This document shows positions 17,668-26,227 of a DNA stretch of 64,000 nt, piece after piece. The number at the start of each line of letters is the position of its first letter. Within the stretch, counting starts at the first letter, position 1. Source of the stretch: Kocuria rosea subsp. polaris (GTDB lineage Bacteria > Actinomycetota > Actinomycetes > Actinomycetales > Micrococcaceae); NCBI GenBank assembly GCA_023896275.1, contig MLDA01000009.1, forward strand, positions 62,001 to 126,000, written 5' to 3'. Made by a program: the position numbers and the translations under genes. The notes beneath the pieces are model-generated. The model saw nothing but the letters and a program-made list of their open reading frames with translations. It was not told where the DNA came from and ran no database searches.

Positions 17668-18429
17668 ATGCAACGTGCGATTCGGCATAAAACGATCATC
17701 AACGCCGTGCGCGGTTCGAGCGAGGCGCGCATCGCGGACCTCGCCCGCGCCACCGGCGCCTCGGCCATGACGTTGCGGCGCGACCTGGACGAGCTCGCCC
17801 TCCAGGGCGTGCTGCGCCGCACCCACGGCGGGGCCGTCGCACTGCCGGCGCGGGGGACCCGCCTGCCTTACTCCTTGCGACTCGAGACGAACACGGGACT
17901 GAAACAGCGGATCGGGGCGGCTGCCGCAAACCTCGTCACGGACGAGTCGAGCGTCATCATCGACGACGGCACAACCTGCACGGCCGTCGCCCGCGCCCTC
18001 GCGGGCCGCGAGGTCACGGCCATGGCCCTCTCGATCCACGGGGCGGCCGCCCTGGGCGAGCGGCCCGGAACGCGCATTGTGACTCCGGGCGGGGAGCTCA
18101 ACGGCGACGAACTCTCGTGGACGGGCCACCGCGCGGCGCGCGACGTGCTGGACTTCCGGGCCGACGTCGCCATCCTCGGCGTGTGCGCATGGGACGAGGA
18201 ATCGGGACTCACGGCCTCCACGATGCAGGACGCCGACTTCAAGAAGGCGGCGCTGGCCTCAGCGCGCCGCGTGATCGCGGTGACGACGCCGGAGAAGTTC
18301 GGCATGACCGCCACCTTCGCCGTGTGCGCGACGGGCGCCCTCGACACGGTCATCACGAGCCGCGCCCCGGCGGAGGCCCGCGCGTGGCTGGCCGCGGCCG
18401 GCGTCGAACTCGTGGAGGCGGGGCCCTAG
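17668..18429 (+). CDS. DeoR/GlpR-family transcriptional regulator
   Basis: 253 residues. The N-terminal DeoR winged helix-turn-helix is ARIADLARATGASAMTLRRDLDELALQGVLRRTHGGA. The C-terminal DeoRC sugar-phosphate sensor domain includes LVTDESSVIIDDGTTCTAVARAL, DVAILGVCAWDEESGLT and VIAVTTPEKFG. DeoR regulators respond to phosphorylated sugars. It is divergently arranged with the MFS transporter, which it likely controls, supporting a sugar-like substrate. The ATG has no ribosome binding site, suggesting a leaderless transcript. Confidence 0.9.
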   Translation: MQRAIRHKTIINAVRGSSEARIADLARATGASAMTLRRDLDELALQGVLRRTHGGAVALPARGTRLPYSLRLETNTGLKQRIGAAAANLVTDESSVIIDDGTTCTAVARALAGREVTAMALSIHGAAALGERPGTRIVTPGGELNGDELSWTGHRAARDVLDFRADVAILGVCAWDEESGLTASTMQDADFKKAALASARRVIAVTTPEKFGMTATFAVCATGALDTVITSRAPAEARAWLAAAGVELVEAGP

Positions 18430-18437
18430 CCCAGTAC

Positions 18438-19346
18438 TCAGCGATGCCCCCTCTCCTCGGCTGCGGACCCGGCAGCACGCAGTGCGTCCAGGACGGCCCG
18501 AACCGCAAGCCGCTCGGCCCGGTCCGGCCGCATGACCGCACAGACGTGGCGCCGGGAGGGGACACCACGCAGCTCGCGCAGCACGAGCCCGGCGCCCGAC
18601 GGCGTCGTGAACCGCGGGAGGATCGCCACGAGATCGCTGTCTGCGACGAGCGCCTCGATGAGGCGGTTGTCGCGGATGCGCTGGCGCACGTCTAGGTCGG
18701 CGCCCGTCACCGCCCGCAAGGATTCGAGCACCGTGTCGAACGGGTACCCCACCGGAACCCCGATCCACGCACACCCAGCGGCCTCGGCGGCGGTGACGTG
18801 CGCCCGCGCGGCGAGCGGGTGCGCGGAGCTCATCGCCACGTCGAGGGGTTCGCGGGCGAGCGGCACGACGGCCTCCCCACGCGTCCCGGCCGGCCGAGCG
18901 CTCGTCAGGCTGTGCGCGATCACGATGTCGTTGTCGGCGGCAAGGTCTGCATACTCGGCCTCGGCGACGTCGTAGTCGCTGACGACGACATCGATCGCAC
19001 CGCCAGCCAGCGACGCCAGCACCGGGGGCATCAGAAACGTCGCCGCGCTCGGCAGCGAGGCGATGCGGACGACGCCGGCCGGCTCGCCCCGGAACGCGTC
19101 CCACCTCGCCTCCACGCGGGCCAGGGCTGCCGCGACGTCGGCCCCTCCGGCAGCGAAGAGGCGGCCCGCCTCAGTCAGCCGGAGCCCGCGGCCGTGGGGC
19201 TCGACGAGCGTCATGCCGGCCTCGCGCTGCGCGGTTTTGAGCTGCTGGGAGACAGCCGACGGCGTCCGGAATGTGGCCTCGGCGACGGCGGTGATGCTGC
19301 CGCGGTCCGCGAATTCGCGCAGCAATTCGAGGTGACGGAACTCCAT
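18438..19346 (-). CDS. LysR-family transcriptional regulator (partner of divergent EamA gene)
   Basis: 302 residues. The N-terminal LysR helix-turn-helix (ELLREFADRGSITAVAEATFRTPSAVSQQLKTAQREAGMTLVE, about 6-50) has the variant RTPSAVSQQLKTAQ. The C-terminal periplasmic-binding-like effector domain (about 90-295) follows. Divergent from an EamA-type exporter across 71 bp that contain an inverted repeat, the classic layout in which LysR activates the neighbour on sensing an effector. A second, unrelated-in-sequence LysR/EamA pair lies 8 kb downstream. Confidence 0.9.
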   Translation of the reverse strand: MEFRHLELLREFADRGSITAVAEATFRTPSAVSQQLKTAQREAGMTLVEPHGRGLRLTEAGRLFAAGGADVAAALARVEARWDAFRGEPAGVVRIASLPSAATFLMPPVLASLAGGAIDVVVSDYDVAEAEYADLAADNDIVIAHSLTSARPAGTRGEAVVPLAREPLDVAMSSAHPLAARAHVTAAEAAGCAWIGVPVGYPFDTVLESLRAVTGADLDVRQRIRDNRLIEALVADSDLVAILPRFTTPSGAGLVLRELRGVPSRRHVCAVMRPDRAERLAVRAVLDALRAAGSAAEERGHR

Positions 19347-19359
19347 GAAGGCAACCTAC

Positions 19360-19379
19360 ACAATAGATTCAATAATTGT
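19360..19379. promoter_or_regulatory. LysR-type inverted repeat in the lysR/eamA intergenic region
   Basis: ACAAT (19360-19364) and ATTGT (19375-19379) form an inverted repeat with a 10-nt AT-rich spacer (T-N11-A type, as LysR regulators prefer). It lies in the only AT-rich stretch between the divergent genes. Confidence 0.45.
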
Positions 19380-19417
19380 CGATTGTGCTAAATGAAACTG
19401 CTCGTGAGGATGGATGC

Positions 19418-20371
19418 ATGCCGCCACGCCACCGCCTGCTTGCCGCCTCCGTCGCCCTGATGTGGGGCTTGAACTTCATCGCCATCGACGCCTCCCTCCA
19501 AGTCTTTCCGCCGCTTTTCCTCGTCGCGCTGCGCTTCGCAGTACTCGCGATCCCGACGATCCTGCTGGTCCCGCGCCCCGACGTACCGAAGCGCTGGCTG
19601 CTTGGCTACGGCCTCGGCTTCGGCACGCTCCAGTTCCTCTTCCTCTACTGGGGCATGTCCATCGGAATGCCTGCGGGGCTGGCCTCGCTCGTGCTGCAGG
19701 CATCCGCACCATTCACGGTCCTGCTCGGGGCCGTTTTCCTGCGTGAGCGGATCGCCCCGCTCGGCATCGCCGGCATCACGATCGCCGTCGGCGGTCTCAC
19801 GGTCGTCGGCTGGCAGCGCTGGGAGTCGGCGAGCCTGCTGCCCTTCCTTTTAACCCTGGCCGGCGCCTTCGGGTGGGCGATCGGCAATATCTGCAACCGT
19901 CGGGCCCGCCCAACCAACCCGTTGCACCTGACGCTGTGGATGTCCGTCGTCCCGCCCGTGCCGATGCTCGCCCTGTCCCTTCACTTCGAGGGGCCGGCCA
20001 CGATCGCCGCGTCCTTCACCGGACTCGGCAGCCCGACGGGCCTTGCGGCCCTGGCCGGCCTCGCCTATACCGTCCTGATCGGGACGGTGCTCGGCTCGGG
20101 CGTCTTCACGTGGCTCATGGCCCGCCATCCGGCCGGCGTCGTCGCACCCTTCACCCTCCTCGTGCCCGTGTTCGGCATGAGCGCGGCATGGCTCGTGCTC
20201 GGCGAGAAGGCGAGCATCGGCGAGCTGATCGGCGGCGTGATGATCGTCTCGGGCGTCCTGATCGGATCCGCAGGCCCACTGCGCCTCCCGGGCCGCCGGT
20301 CCTCCCGCCGGGCCGCCACTGTCGCGCCGAACACACCCGTCGCGATTCATGACGATTCGGTTCTCAAATAA
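19418..20371 (+). CDS. EamA/DMT-family transporter
   Basis: 317 residues with ten helices in two EamA repeats. The first begins LLAASVALMWGLNFIAIDASL, with LASLVLQASAPFTVLLGAVFLRERI (end of repeat 1). The second includes FGWAIGNICNRRA and VVAPFTLLVPVFGMSAAWLVLGEKAS (end of repeat 2). It is probably a metabolite or amino acid exporter. The ATG at 19418 has GAGGA seven bases upstream; the frame also extends to 19376. It is likely induced by the divergent LysR protein. The C-terminus is a basic cytoplasmic tail. Confidence 0.9.
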   Translation: MPPRHRLLAASVALMWGLNFIAIDASLQVFPPLFLVALRFAVLAIPTILLVPRPDVPKRWLLGYGLGFGTLQFLFLYWGMSIGMPAGLASLVLQASAPFTVLLGAVFLRERIAPLGIAGITIAVGGLTVVGWQRWESASLLPFLLTLAGAFGWAIGNICNRRARPTNPLHLTLWMSVVPPVPMLALSLHFEGPATIAASFTGLGSPTGLAALAGLAYTVLIGTVLGSGVFTWLMARHPAGVVAPFTLLVPVFGMSAAWLVLGEKASIGELIGGVMIVSGVLIGSAGPLRLPGRRSSRRAATVAPNTPVAIHDDSVLK

Positions 20372-20373
20372 AG

Positions 20374-20392
20374 TTAGGGCAGGCTAAACTTG
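20374..20392 (+). promoter_or_regulatory. DtxR/IdeR-type iron box
   Basis: TTAGGGCAGGCTAAACTTG matches the IdeR/DtxR consensus (TTAGGTTAGGCTAACCTAA) at about 14-15 of 19 positions by eye. It is about 50 bp before the binding-protein start of an iron-type ABC operon, so Fe(II)-DtxR repression is strongly suggested. Confidence 0.8.
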
Positions 20393-20443
20393 CTCCCCGG
20401 GGCGGCACTTCCGTCCGGATCCGAGAACTCACGGGAGTAGTAG

Positions 20444-21499
20444 ATGAAGCTTCGTTCCGCCACCTGGGCTGCCGTCGCGGCGACCCTGGCCCTCACCGTC
20501 ACCGGATGCGGCGCGTCCGAGCCCGTGCCCGATTCGCCGGCCTCCGGTTCCGCGACGGAAGGCGGAGAGGGGGCCACCGAGTACCCCCTCGTGCTGGAGA
20601 ACTGCGGCGCCCAGGTCACGGTCGAGGCCCCGCCGGAGCGAGTGGTCTCCCTGGACCAGAACTCCACCGAAATCCTCTACTCGCTCGGGCTCCAGGACCG
20701 CATCGCCGGCACGGCGTCGTGGACGGACCCGATCCTGGAGGAGTTCGAGGACATCGACGAGTCGGTTCCGCGCCTGTCCGACAATGCGCCGAGCTACGAA
20801 GTCGTCCTCGACGCGGACCCCGACTTCATCACCGCTTCCTTCGGCCGCCACTTCAACGAGGAAGGCGGCATCGCCACCCGCGATCGCTTCGCCGAGACCG
20901 CCATCGAGTCATACCTCTCCCCGACGGACTGCGAGGGCGATATGACGATCAACGGCGGCGGCACCCGCACCGAGCTCCTCGAGATCGATTCGCTCTACAC
21001 CGAGATCCGCGAGCTCGCGGCTGTCTTCGACGTACCCTCCCGCGGTGAGGCGCTCGTCGCCGACCTCGAGGAGCGCACCGCGGCCGCACTCGACGGTGCG
21101 GATGCCGACGGCGCCACCGTCGCCTTCTGGTTCGCCGACACGACCACCCCGTACTTCGCCGGCGCCTTCGGCTCGCCGGGCCTGCTCGCGGAAATGTCCG
21201 ACATGGAGAACGTCTTCGCCGACACTCCGGACGACTGGATCGCCACCGGCTGGGAGACCGTCGTCGAGCGGGACCCCGACGTGCTCGTCCTCGGCGACCT
21301 GCAGCGCAACCGCTTCCCGGGCGACCTGCTGGCGGACAAGATCGACTTCCTCGAGTCGGACCCGCTGACCAAGAACCTCGACGCCGTCAAGAACGAGCGC
21401 TACATCTCGCTGCACGGCGCCGAGATGAACCCCTCGATCCGCCTCGTCGACGGCCTCGAGAAGATCGGTGACTTCTGGAAGGAACAGGACGCTGACTAG
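20444..21499 (+). CDS. Iron/siderophore-type ABC transporter substrate-binding lipoprotein
   Basis: 351 residues. The signal sequence ends in the lipobox LTVTGC (Cys22), followed by a Ser/Glu-rich linker. The periplasmic-binding fold of the FepB/BtuF class has RVVSLDQNSTEILYSLGLQDRIAGTASW and the N- and C-lobe boundary helix. It captures ferric siderophore or haem at the cell surface and hands it to the FecCD-type permease encoded next. The DtxR box upstream supports iron over cobalamin. First gene of a four-gene operon (SBP, permease, ATPase, small protein); the next frame starts within or right at its end. Confidence 0.9.
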   Translation: MKLRSATWAAVAATLALTVTGCGASEPVPDSPASGSATEGGEGATEYPLVLENCGAQVTVEAPPERVVSLDQNSTEILYSLGLQDRIAGTASWTDPILEEFEDIDESVPRLSDNAPSYEVVLDADPDFITASFGRHFNEEGGIATRDRFAETAIESYLSPTDCEGDMTINGGGTRTELLEIDSLYTEIRELAAVFDVPSRGEALVADLEERTAAALDGADADGATVAFWFADTTTPYFAGAFGSPGLLAEMSDMENVFADTPDDWIATGWETVVERDPDVLVLGDLQRNRFPGDLLADKIDFLESDPLTKNLDAVKNERYISLHGAEMNPSIRLVDGLEKIGDFWKEQDAD

Positions 21500-22580
21500 C
21501 ACCATCACGACCAGCGCGCACGTGGCGCCCGCCGTACCCGCGGCGAGCGGCCGCCGTCGTGCACAGCGGATCCTCGTGGCGACCGCCCTCACGCTCGCCG
21601 GCCTGTCGCTGCTGGTGCTCTCGGTCGGGGTGGCGATCACGCTCGGCCCCGCCGACGTCTCCCTCGTGAACGTCCGCGACGTGGTCCTCAACCACCTGGC
21701 CAATGCCCAGATCCCAGTCCGCCTGACCGAAGACGCGATCGTCTGGCAGGAGCGGCTGCCGCGTGCGCTCGTCGCCGCCGCATGCGGCGCCGGGCTCGGC
21801 CTGTGCGGGGCGATCATGCAGTCCCTGCTGCGCAATCCGCTCGCCGACCCGTACGTGCTCGGCGTGTCCTCCGGCGCGTCCACGGGCGCCGTCGCGATCG
21901 GCGTGCTCGGTCTCGGCGGCGCGGGACTGGGCCTCTCCGGTGGCGCGTTCATCGGTGCGATCGTCGCCTTCGCCCTCGTGCTCGGGCTGGCCCGCATGGC
22001 CGGCGGCGGCAACGACCGCGTGGTCCTCGCCGGCGTCGCCAGCACCCAGCTCTTCGCGGCCCTGACTTCGCTCATCATCTTCGCGTTCGCCGATTCGGAC
22101 GAGACCCGCGGCGTGATGTTCTGGCTGCTCGGCTCACTCGAGGGCGTGCGTTGGAACGACGTCGGCCTGTGCCTGGCCGTCGTCGCTGCGGGCACGCTGA
22201 TCTGCCTGCGCTACGCGCACGCGCTCGACGCGTTCGCGTTCGGCGACGAGGTCGCCTCCTCGCTCGGGCTGAACGTGCGCCGAGTGCGCCTGCTCCTGCT
22301 GCTCATGACCGCGCTCATCACGGCCACCCTCGTGAGCGTGGCCGGCGCGATCGGATTCGTCGGCCTCGTGCTGCCCCACGCCGCACGCCTGCTGTTCGGC
22401 TCGCGGCACACCCGAGTGGTGCCGGCGACGGCGGTCCTCGGCGCGATTTTCATGGTCTGGGTCGACGCTGGCTCCCGCGTCGTCTTCGCACCCACCCCGC
22501 TGCCCGTGGGCGTCGGCACCGCGCTGATCGGCGTCCCGGTCTTCATCGCGCTGCTCGCCCGACGCAGGAGGGCCGCATGA
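21468..22580 (+). CDS. FecCD-family ABC transporter permease (iron siderophore uptake)
   Basis: 370 residues from the GTG at 21468, with nine to ten helices. Hallmarks are RLPRALVAAACGAGLGLCGAIMQSLLRNPLADPYVLGVSSGASTGAV and the cytoplasmic loop GDEVASSLGLNVRRVRLLL, with GAIGFVGLVLPHAARLLFG, all typical of FecCD/BtuC permeases. The start is uncertain: the GTG at 21468 overlaps the binding-protein gene by 32 bp. A shorter start just at the stop of that gene (a CTG after AAGGA, about 21491) cannot be excluded. It is one polypeptide, so the permease is probably a homodimer. Confidence 0.9.
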   Translation: MTSGRNRTLTSTITTSAHVAPAVPAASGRRRAQRILVATALTLAGLSLLVLSVGVAITLGPADVSLVNVRDVVLNHLANAQIPVRLTEDAIVWQERLPRALVAAACGAGLGLCGAIMQSLLRNPLADPYVLGVSSGASTGAVAIGVLGLGGAGLGLSGGAFIGAIVAFALVLGLARMAGGGNDRVVLAGVASTQLFAALTSLIIFAFADSDETRGVMFWLLGSLEGVRWNDVGLCLAVVAAGTLICLRYAHALDAFAFGDEVASSLGLNVRRVRLLLLLMTALITATLVSVAGAIGFVGLVLPHAARLLFGSRHTRVVPATAVLGAIFMVWVDAGSRVVFAPTPLPVGVGTALIGVPVFIALLARRRRAA

Positions 22581-23380
22581 GCCTCACCGCCGAGAACGTC
22601 AGCTGGGCGCGCGAGGGCACGCTCATTGTCGACGGCGTCACCCTGCATCCCGAGCCCGGAGCCACCGTCGGCCTCCTCGGCCCCAACGGCTCCGGCAAGT
22701 CTTCGCTGCTGCGCCTCATGCAGGGCGTCACGAAGCCCTCCGCCGGCGCGATCGAGCTGGATGGCGAGCCTCTGTCCTCGATCCCGCGCCGGAACATCGC
22801 GCGCACGGTTGCGGTCGTCAGCCAGCACGCGCAGACCGACATGGACATCCTCGTCGAGGACGTGGTCCGCCTCGGCCGCATCCCCCACCGCGGCACGTGG
22901 GGCGGGGACGCGGTCGCCGACCGCGCCGCCGTCGTACGCGCCCTGGAACAGACCGGCCTGAGCGATAAGGCCGACCGGCTCTGGCACACCCTGTCCGGCG
23001 GCGAGCGCCAGCGGGCGCAGATCGCGCGCGCGCTGGCGCAGGAACCGCGCGAGCTGCTGCTCGACGAGCCGACCAACCACCTGGACATCCGGCACCAGCT
23101 GGAGCTGCTCACGCTCGTGACCCGCCTGCCGATGACCACGGTCGTCGCGATGCACGACCTCAACTTGGCCGCGATGTTCTGCGATCACCTGGTGGTGCTG
23201 CACGCCGGATCGGTCGTCGCCGGCGGCACGCCGCGCGAGGTGCTCACCCCTGAGCTGATCCGCGACGTCTACGAGGTAGACGCGGAGGTCGCGTACGACG
23301 ACGCACGCGGCCGGGTGGTCATCTCCTTCGAGCCCGCCGTGCTCGCCAGCCGCTTCCCCGCACCCGCCCTGCAGGGGTAG
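22577..23380 (+). CDS. FecE/FepC-type ABC transporter ATPase (iron uptake)
   Basis: 267 residues. Walker A GPNGSGKSS, signature LSGGERQR and Walker B LLLDEPTNHLD, with the H-loop in VVAMHDLNLA. The family is the iron-siderophore/cobalamin importer ATPases. The ATG overlaps the permease stop (ATGA). Together with the preceding genes it makes a complete DtxR-controlled importer. A further small protein gene starts 3 bp downstream. Confidence 0.95.
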   Translation: MSLTAENVSWAREGTLIVDGVTLHPEPGATVGLLGPNGSGKSSLLRLMQGVTKPSAGAIELDGEPLSSIPRRNIARTVAVVSQHAQTDMDILVEDVVRLGRIPHRGTWGGDAVADRAAVVRALEQTGLSDKADRLWHTLSGGERQRAQIARALAQEPRELLLDEPTNHLDIRHQLELLTLVTRLPMTTVVAMHDLNLAAMFCDHLVVLHAGSVVAGGTPREVLTPELIRDVYEVDAEVAYDDARGRVVISFEPAVLASRFPAPALQG

Positions 23381-23383
23381 GCG

Positions 23384-23773
23384 ATGGGACAGGTGCCGAA
23401 CGCGGAGGGCGTCCTGCTGCACGCCTCGCACAGCCACCTGTTCCGCGGGGCGCGGCTTGAAGCCCGGGGAGCTACGCCGCAGGCCCCCGCGACGGCCGGT
23501 GGTGCGCCGACCCGGACAGATGAGGCTCTGACCTGTGCGCACCCGGGCGGAAATGCGCGGACCGACGTGCTCGTGGTCTTCTCCGACTTCTCCGCCGCCG
23601 AAGCCACCCTTGCCCAGACGGCCGGGACGCCGGGGTGGCTCCTGTCCGTCGCGGCGTACCGGACGGATTCTGGCACGGACATCGCGGCGCGGGCGTGGGC
23701 GCTCGAACTGCTGCCGGCCCAGGGTGCACCCATGTTCAAGGTCGTCGCCCGAGCCGAGCCGGGAGCCAGATAG
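23384..23773 (+). CDS. Small protein of unknown function, fourth gene of the iron operon
   Basis: 129 residues, starting 3 bp after the ATPase stop, with codons strongly GC-biased at the third position, so it is likely real. The middle is Ala/Pro-rich (EARGATPQAPATAGGAPTRTD) and the C-terminal half is more ordered (TDVLVVFSDFSAAEATLAQTAGTPGWLLSVAAYRTD). No signal peptide or membrane helix is seen. I do not recognise the family. Its position suggests an accessory role in iron acquisition, for example intracellular siderophore handling, but that is only an inference. Confidence 0.6.
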   Translation: MGQVPNAEGVLLHASHSHLFRGARLEARGATPQAPATAGGAPTRTDEALTCAHPGGNARTDVLVVFSDFSAAEATLAQTAGTPGWLLSVAAYRTDSGTDIAARAWALELLPAQGAPMFKVVARAEPGAR

Positions 23774-23797
23774 GCGCTACCCGACCCGCATCGGCCG

Positions 23798-23977
23798 CTA
23801 CCGGCCGGAGCCGGGGATCTGCGGCGTGCGCCCGCACTCGGCGAGCATCCGCCACCCGCGCGCGATGGTTGCCGGCACGCGGCTCTCCGCGTCGGCGCCC
23901 GTCGCCCCGAACCGGCCGACCAGATAGAAGAGCACGCCGAGGAACGCGGCGATGACGGTCAAGACGATCAGTTCCAT
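23798..23977 (-). CDS. Small single-helix membrane protein (59 aa)
   Basis: 59 codons. The N-terminus is a membrane helix MELIVLTVIAAFLGVLFYLV followed by a short cytoplasmic tail, GRFGATGADAESRVPATIAR, and GWRMLAECGRTPQIPGSGR. GGGAG lies about eight bases before the ATG, and codon third positions are GC-rich. It begins 78 bp after the lectin-fold gene, same strand. Function unknown; small membrane peptides often modulate a transporter or kinase. It is convergent with the iron operon. Confidence 0.6.
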   Translation of the reverse strand: MELIVLTVIAAFLGVLFYLVGRFGATGADAESRVPATIARGWRMLAECGRTPQIPGSGR

Positions 23978-24055
23978 GTGGAGCTCCCGAAGTCCGGGGC
24001 CACTGTGCGGCCCGGCGAATGGTGTCGAGAGTCAACGATCCGGCAGATTGGCCTC

Positions 24056-24919
24056 CTAGCGAAGGTCCAATTCCGGTTCAGTGGCCACCTCGTCCCACCA
24101 CCCGCGCACGCGGTGCACGCGCGCACTCTTGGGATACACCCCCTGCGGCGGATCGGTCTCGAAGAGGTCGATCATCAGGAACAGCGGGTAGTCCGGCGCC
24201 TGATCCACGCGCCGGACGATCTGCCCCTCGCAGCCGATCACGGTTTCGCCCCCGCCCCAGATCACGGTCCACGTGTGGGGTCGAGAACCGTCGAGGGGCA
24301 CGACGACGTCGCTCATGTCCGTGCGCAGCTCAGCGTCGCCGTGCGCCTTGACCCCGGCCCGCGCCACCGTGCTCGCGGTGCCGATCGCCGAGGCGTCGAT
24401 CTCGAACACGCAGATCTCGCCCGCCTGGGACGCGTCCACGTGCTCCGTGCCAACGAGCCAGGCGGCCAGCATGCAGCCGGCGTCCCGCGACGCGCTGACG
24501 GTCACGTCGATCCGGCCGGCCGACGGCGCCGCCAGGATCTGTTCGGGCGTTTCGGTGCGCACCAGCAGACCGTCCGGGCGGTGCCGGTGGGTGCCGCGGT
24601 CCGACCCCACCGGGCCCGAGAACACCCCGGTCTGCAGATTCGAGACCCTCAGCGGGGCATCCTCGGGCCGCCAGTCGGGCTGGTCTTCGTCGATGCGCAG
24701 CCGGATGCCGTCACCGTCGAGGTCGAAGCGGGCAGCCGAGCGCTCCGGCGTTGTCCAGTGCGGCAGGTAGTGATCGACCCAGAGGTCACGCCAAAGCGCC
24801 GGCGCGCCGAAGTCGTCGTCGATGTCGGGGGCTCGGCGAGGCGGTTCGGGCAGCGATCGTTCGGTCGCGGTTCTCAAGGTTTCCTCCATACGTGCCAGAC
24901 TAGCCGCGCCGCCCCGCAC
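24056..24919 (-). CDS. Concanavalin-A-like/GH16-type fold protein, cytoplasmic
   Basis: 287 residues. The sequence starts with a helix-rich leader, then beta-sandwich features of the concanavalin A-like lectin/glucanase superfamily: ALWRDLWVDHYLPHW, then IRLRIDEDQPDWRPEDAPLRVS, GVFSGPVGSDRGTHRHRP, AGRIDVTVSASRDAGCMLAAW, ICVFEIDASAIG, and the terminal DYPLFLMIDLFETD. The catalytic ExDxxE motif of GH16 is not apparent, so binding rather than hydrolysis is possible. No signal peptide. The start is a GTG with GGAG upstream at 24919; an internal ATG at 24889 is also possible. Confidence 0.75.
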   Translation of the reverse strand: MRGGAASLARMEETLRTATERSLPEPPRRAPDIDDDFGAPALWRDLWVDHYLPHWTTPERSAARFDLDGDGIRLRIDEDQPDWRPEDAPLRVSNLQTGVFSGPVGSDRGTHRHRPDGLLVRTETPEQILAAPSAGRIDVTVSASRDAGCMLAAWLVGTEHVDASQAGEICVFEIDASAIGTASTVARAGVKAHGDAELRTDMSDVVVPLDGSRPHTWTVIWGGGETVIGCEGQIVRRVDQAPDYPLFLMIDLFETDPPQGVYPKSARVHRVRGWWDEVATEPELDLR

Positions 24920-24941
24920 AATGGCTCCGCGCAGGCAGCCC

Positions 24942-26183
24942 CTAGAGCACGAAGAAGCCGACGACGCCGGCCGCGATGACCGCGGCCCACGCCGGCACGT
25001 TCCACGCCCGCTGGGCCACGAACACGGCGATCGCCACCGCGAGCGACGCCGTGGAGGTCACCCCCTGGGTGAAGACGGGGTCGTAGAGCGCGGCCGCGAG
25101 GATGCCGACGACAGTCGCGTTGACCCCCATGAGCGCGGAACGGGCGGACGTCGCACGGCGCAGCCGGTCCCAGAAGGGCAGTGCCCCGACCGCCAACAGC
25201 GCGGCGGGAAGGAAGATGGCCAGCAGCGCGATTGCGGCGCCAAGCACCCCGGTGGGCCACGTCGTCGTGCTGGCACCGAGGTAGCCGGCGAACGTGAACA
25301 GGGGTCCCGGCACGGCCTGGGCGGCGCCGTAGCCGGCGAGGAACGTGTCGTGCGCGACGAGACCGTTCGGCACGGTCTGGGCTTCGAGCAGCGGCAGCAC
25401 CACGTGGCCGCCGCCGAAGACGAGGGCGCCGGCGCGGTAGAACGTGTCGGCGAGCTTGAGCGCGGCGTCGCCGGTCGCCGCCGCGGCGATCGGCAGGCCG
25501 ACGAGCAGCGCGGCGAAGATCGCGAGGGCGATCGCCCCGACCCGGCGACTGACGCGGATGCCGAGCCCGCCGCCGTCGTCCATGGGGCCCGGCCGCAACC
25601 ACGCGAGCCCGACGAGCGCTCCGGCGGCGATCACGGCGACCTGCACGGCAGGGTGCGGGACGAGCAGCACGACGACGGCGCCGGCCGCCGCGATGGTGGC
25701 CCGGCGCGCATCGGGGGTCAGGGTCTGGGCCATGCCGAGCACGGCTTGCGCGACGACGGCCACGGCCGCGGCTTTGAGGCCCTGCAGCCAGCCCGTGCCG
25801 GCGGCGTCGCCGAAGGATGCCACCCCGAACGCGAACGCGACCAGGATGATCGCGGAGGGCATCGTGAACGCGAACCACGCGGCGATCAACCCGCCGATCC
25901 CGGCCCGCTGCAGCCCGAGCGCCATGCCGACCTGGCTCGAGGCGGGACCCGGCAGGAACTGGCAGAGCGCGACGAGGTCGGCGTAGGCCGCGTCGGAGAG
26001 CCAGCGGCGGCGCTGCACGAACGCCTCGCGGAAGTAGCCCAGGTGGGCGACGGGACCGCCGAACGACGTCAGGCCCAGCTTCAGGAACGCGGCGAAGACC
26101 TCCGCGACCGTTCCGGGGTGTGCGGTGCCGGGGCTCTCATCTGAGGGCCGTTCGCCCGCGGTGTCTGCGCTCATCAGGTCCAT
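24942..26183 (-). CDS. chrA: ChrA-family chromate transporter (long-chain, two CHR domains)
   Basis: 413 residues with two homologous CHR domains. The first begins EVFAAFLKLGLTSFGGPVAHLGYFREAFV and has LCQFLPGPASSQVGMALG; the second has FGGGHVVLPLLEAQTVP and GYGAAQAVPGPLFTFAGYLG. Long-chain ChrA proteins export chromate and confer resistance. The two conserved loops PGPASSQ and PGPLF are intact, so the protein should be functional. No chrB is seen beside it, so regulation is unclear. The start has a nearby alternative (MSADT, four residues in). Confidence 0.92.
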   Translation of the reverse strand: MDLMSADTAGERPSDESPGTAHPGTVAEVFAAFLKLGLTSFGGPVAHLGYFREAFVQRRRWLSDAAYADLVALCQFLPGPASSQVGMALGLQRAGIGGLIAAWFAFTMPSAIILVAFAFGVASFGDAAGTGWLQGLKAAAVAVVAQAVLGMAQTLTPDARRATIAAAGAVVVLLVPHPAVQVAVIAAGALVGLAWLRPGPMDDGGGLGIRVSRRVGAIALAIFAALLVGLPIAAAATGDAALKLADTFYRAGALVFGGGHVVLPLLEAQTVPNGLVAHDTFLAGYGAAQAVPGPLFTFAGYLGASTTTWPTGVLGAAIALLAIFLPAALLAVGALPFWDRLRRATSARSALMGVNATVVGILAAALYDPVFTQGVTSTASLAVAIAVFVAQRAWNVPAWAAVIAAGVVGFFVL

Positions 26184-26227
26184 CTTCGCCTACGCGGGGC
26201 GGGCGGTCTACAACGGCGACGTGAAGT

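Noticed and set aside
17638-18129. Long N-terminal extension of the MFS frame to 18129
   Set aside because: It is antisense to the DeoR gene and has low-complexity composition. The helical MFS sequence starts near 17637.
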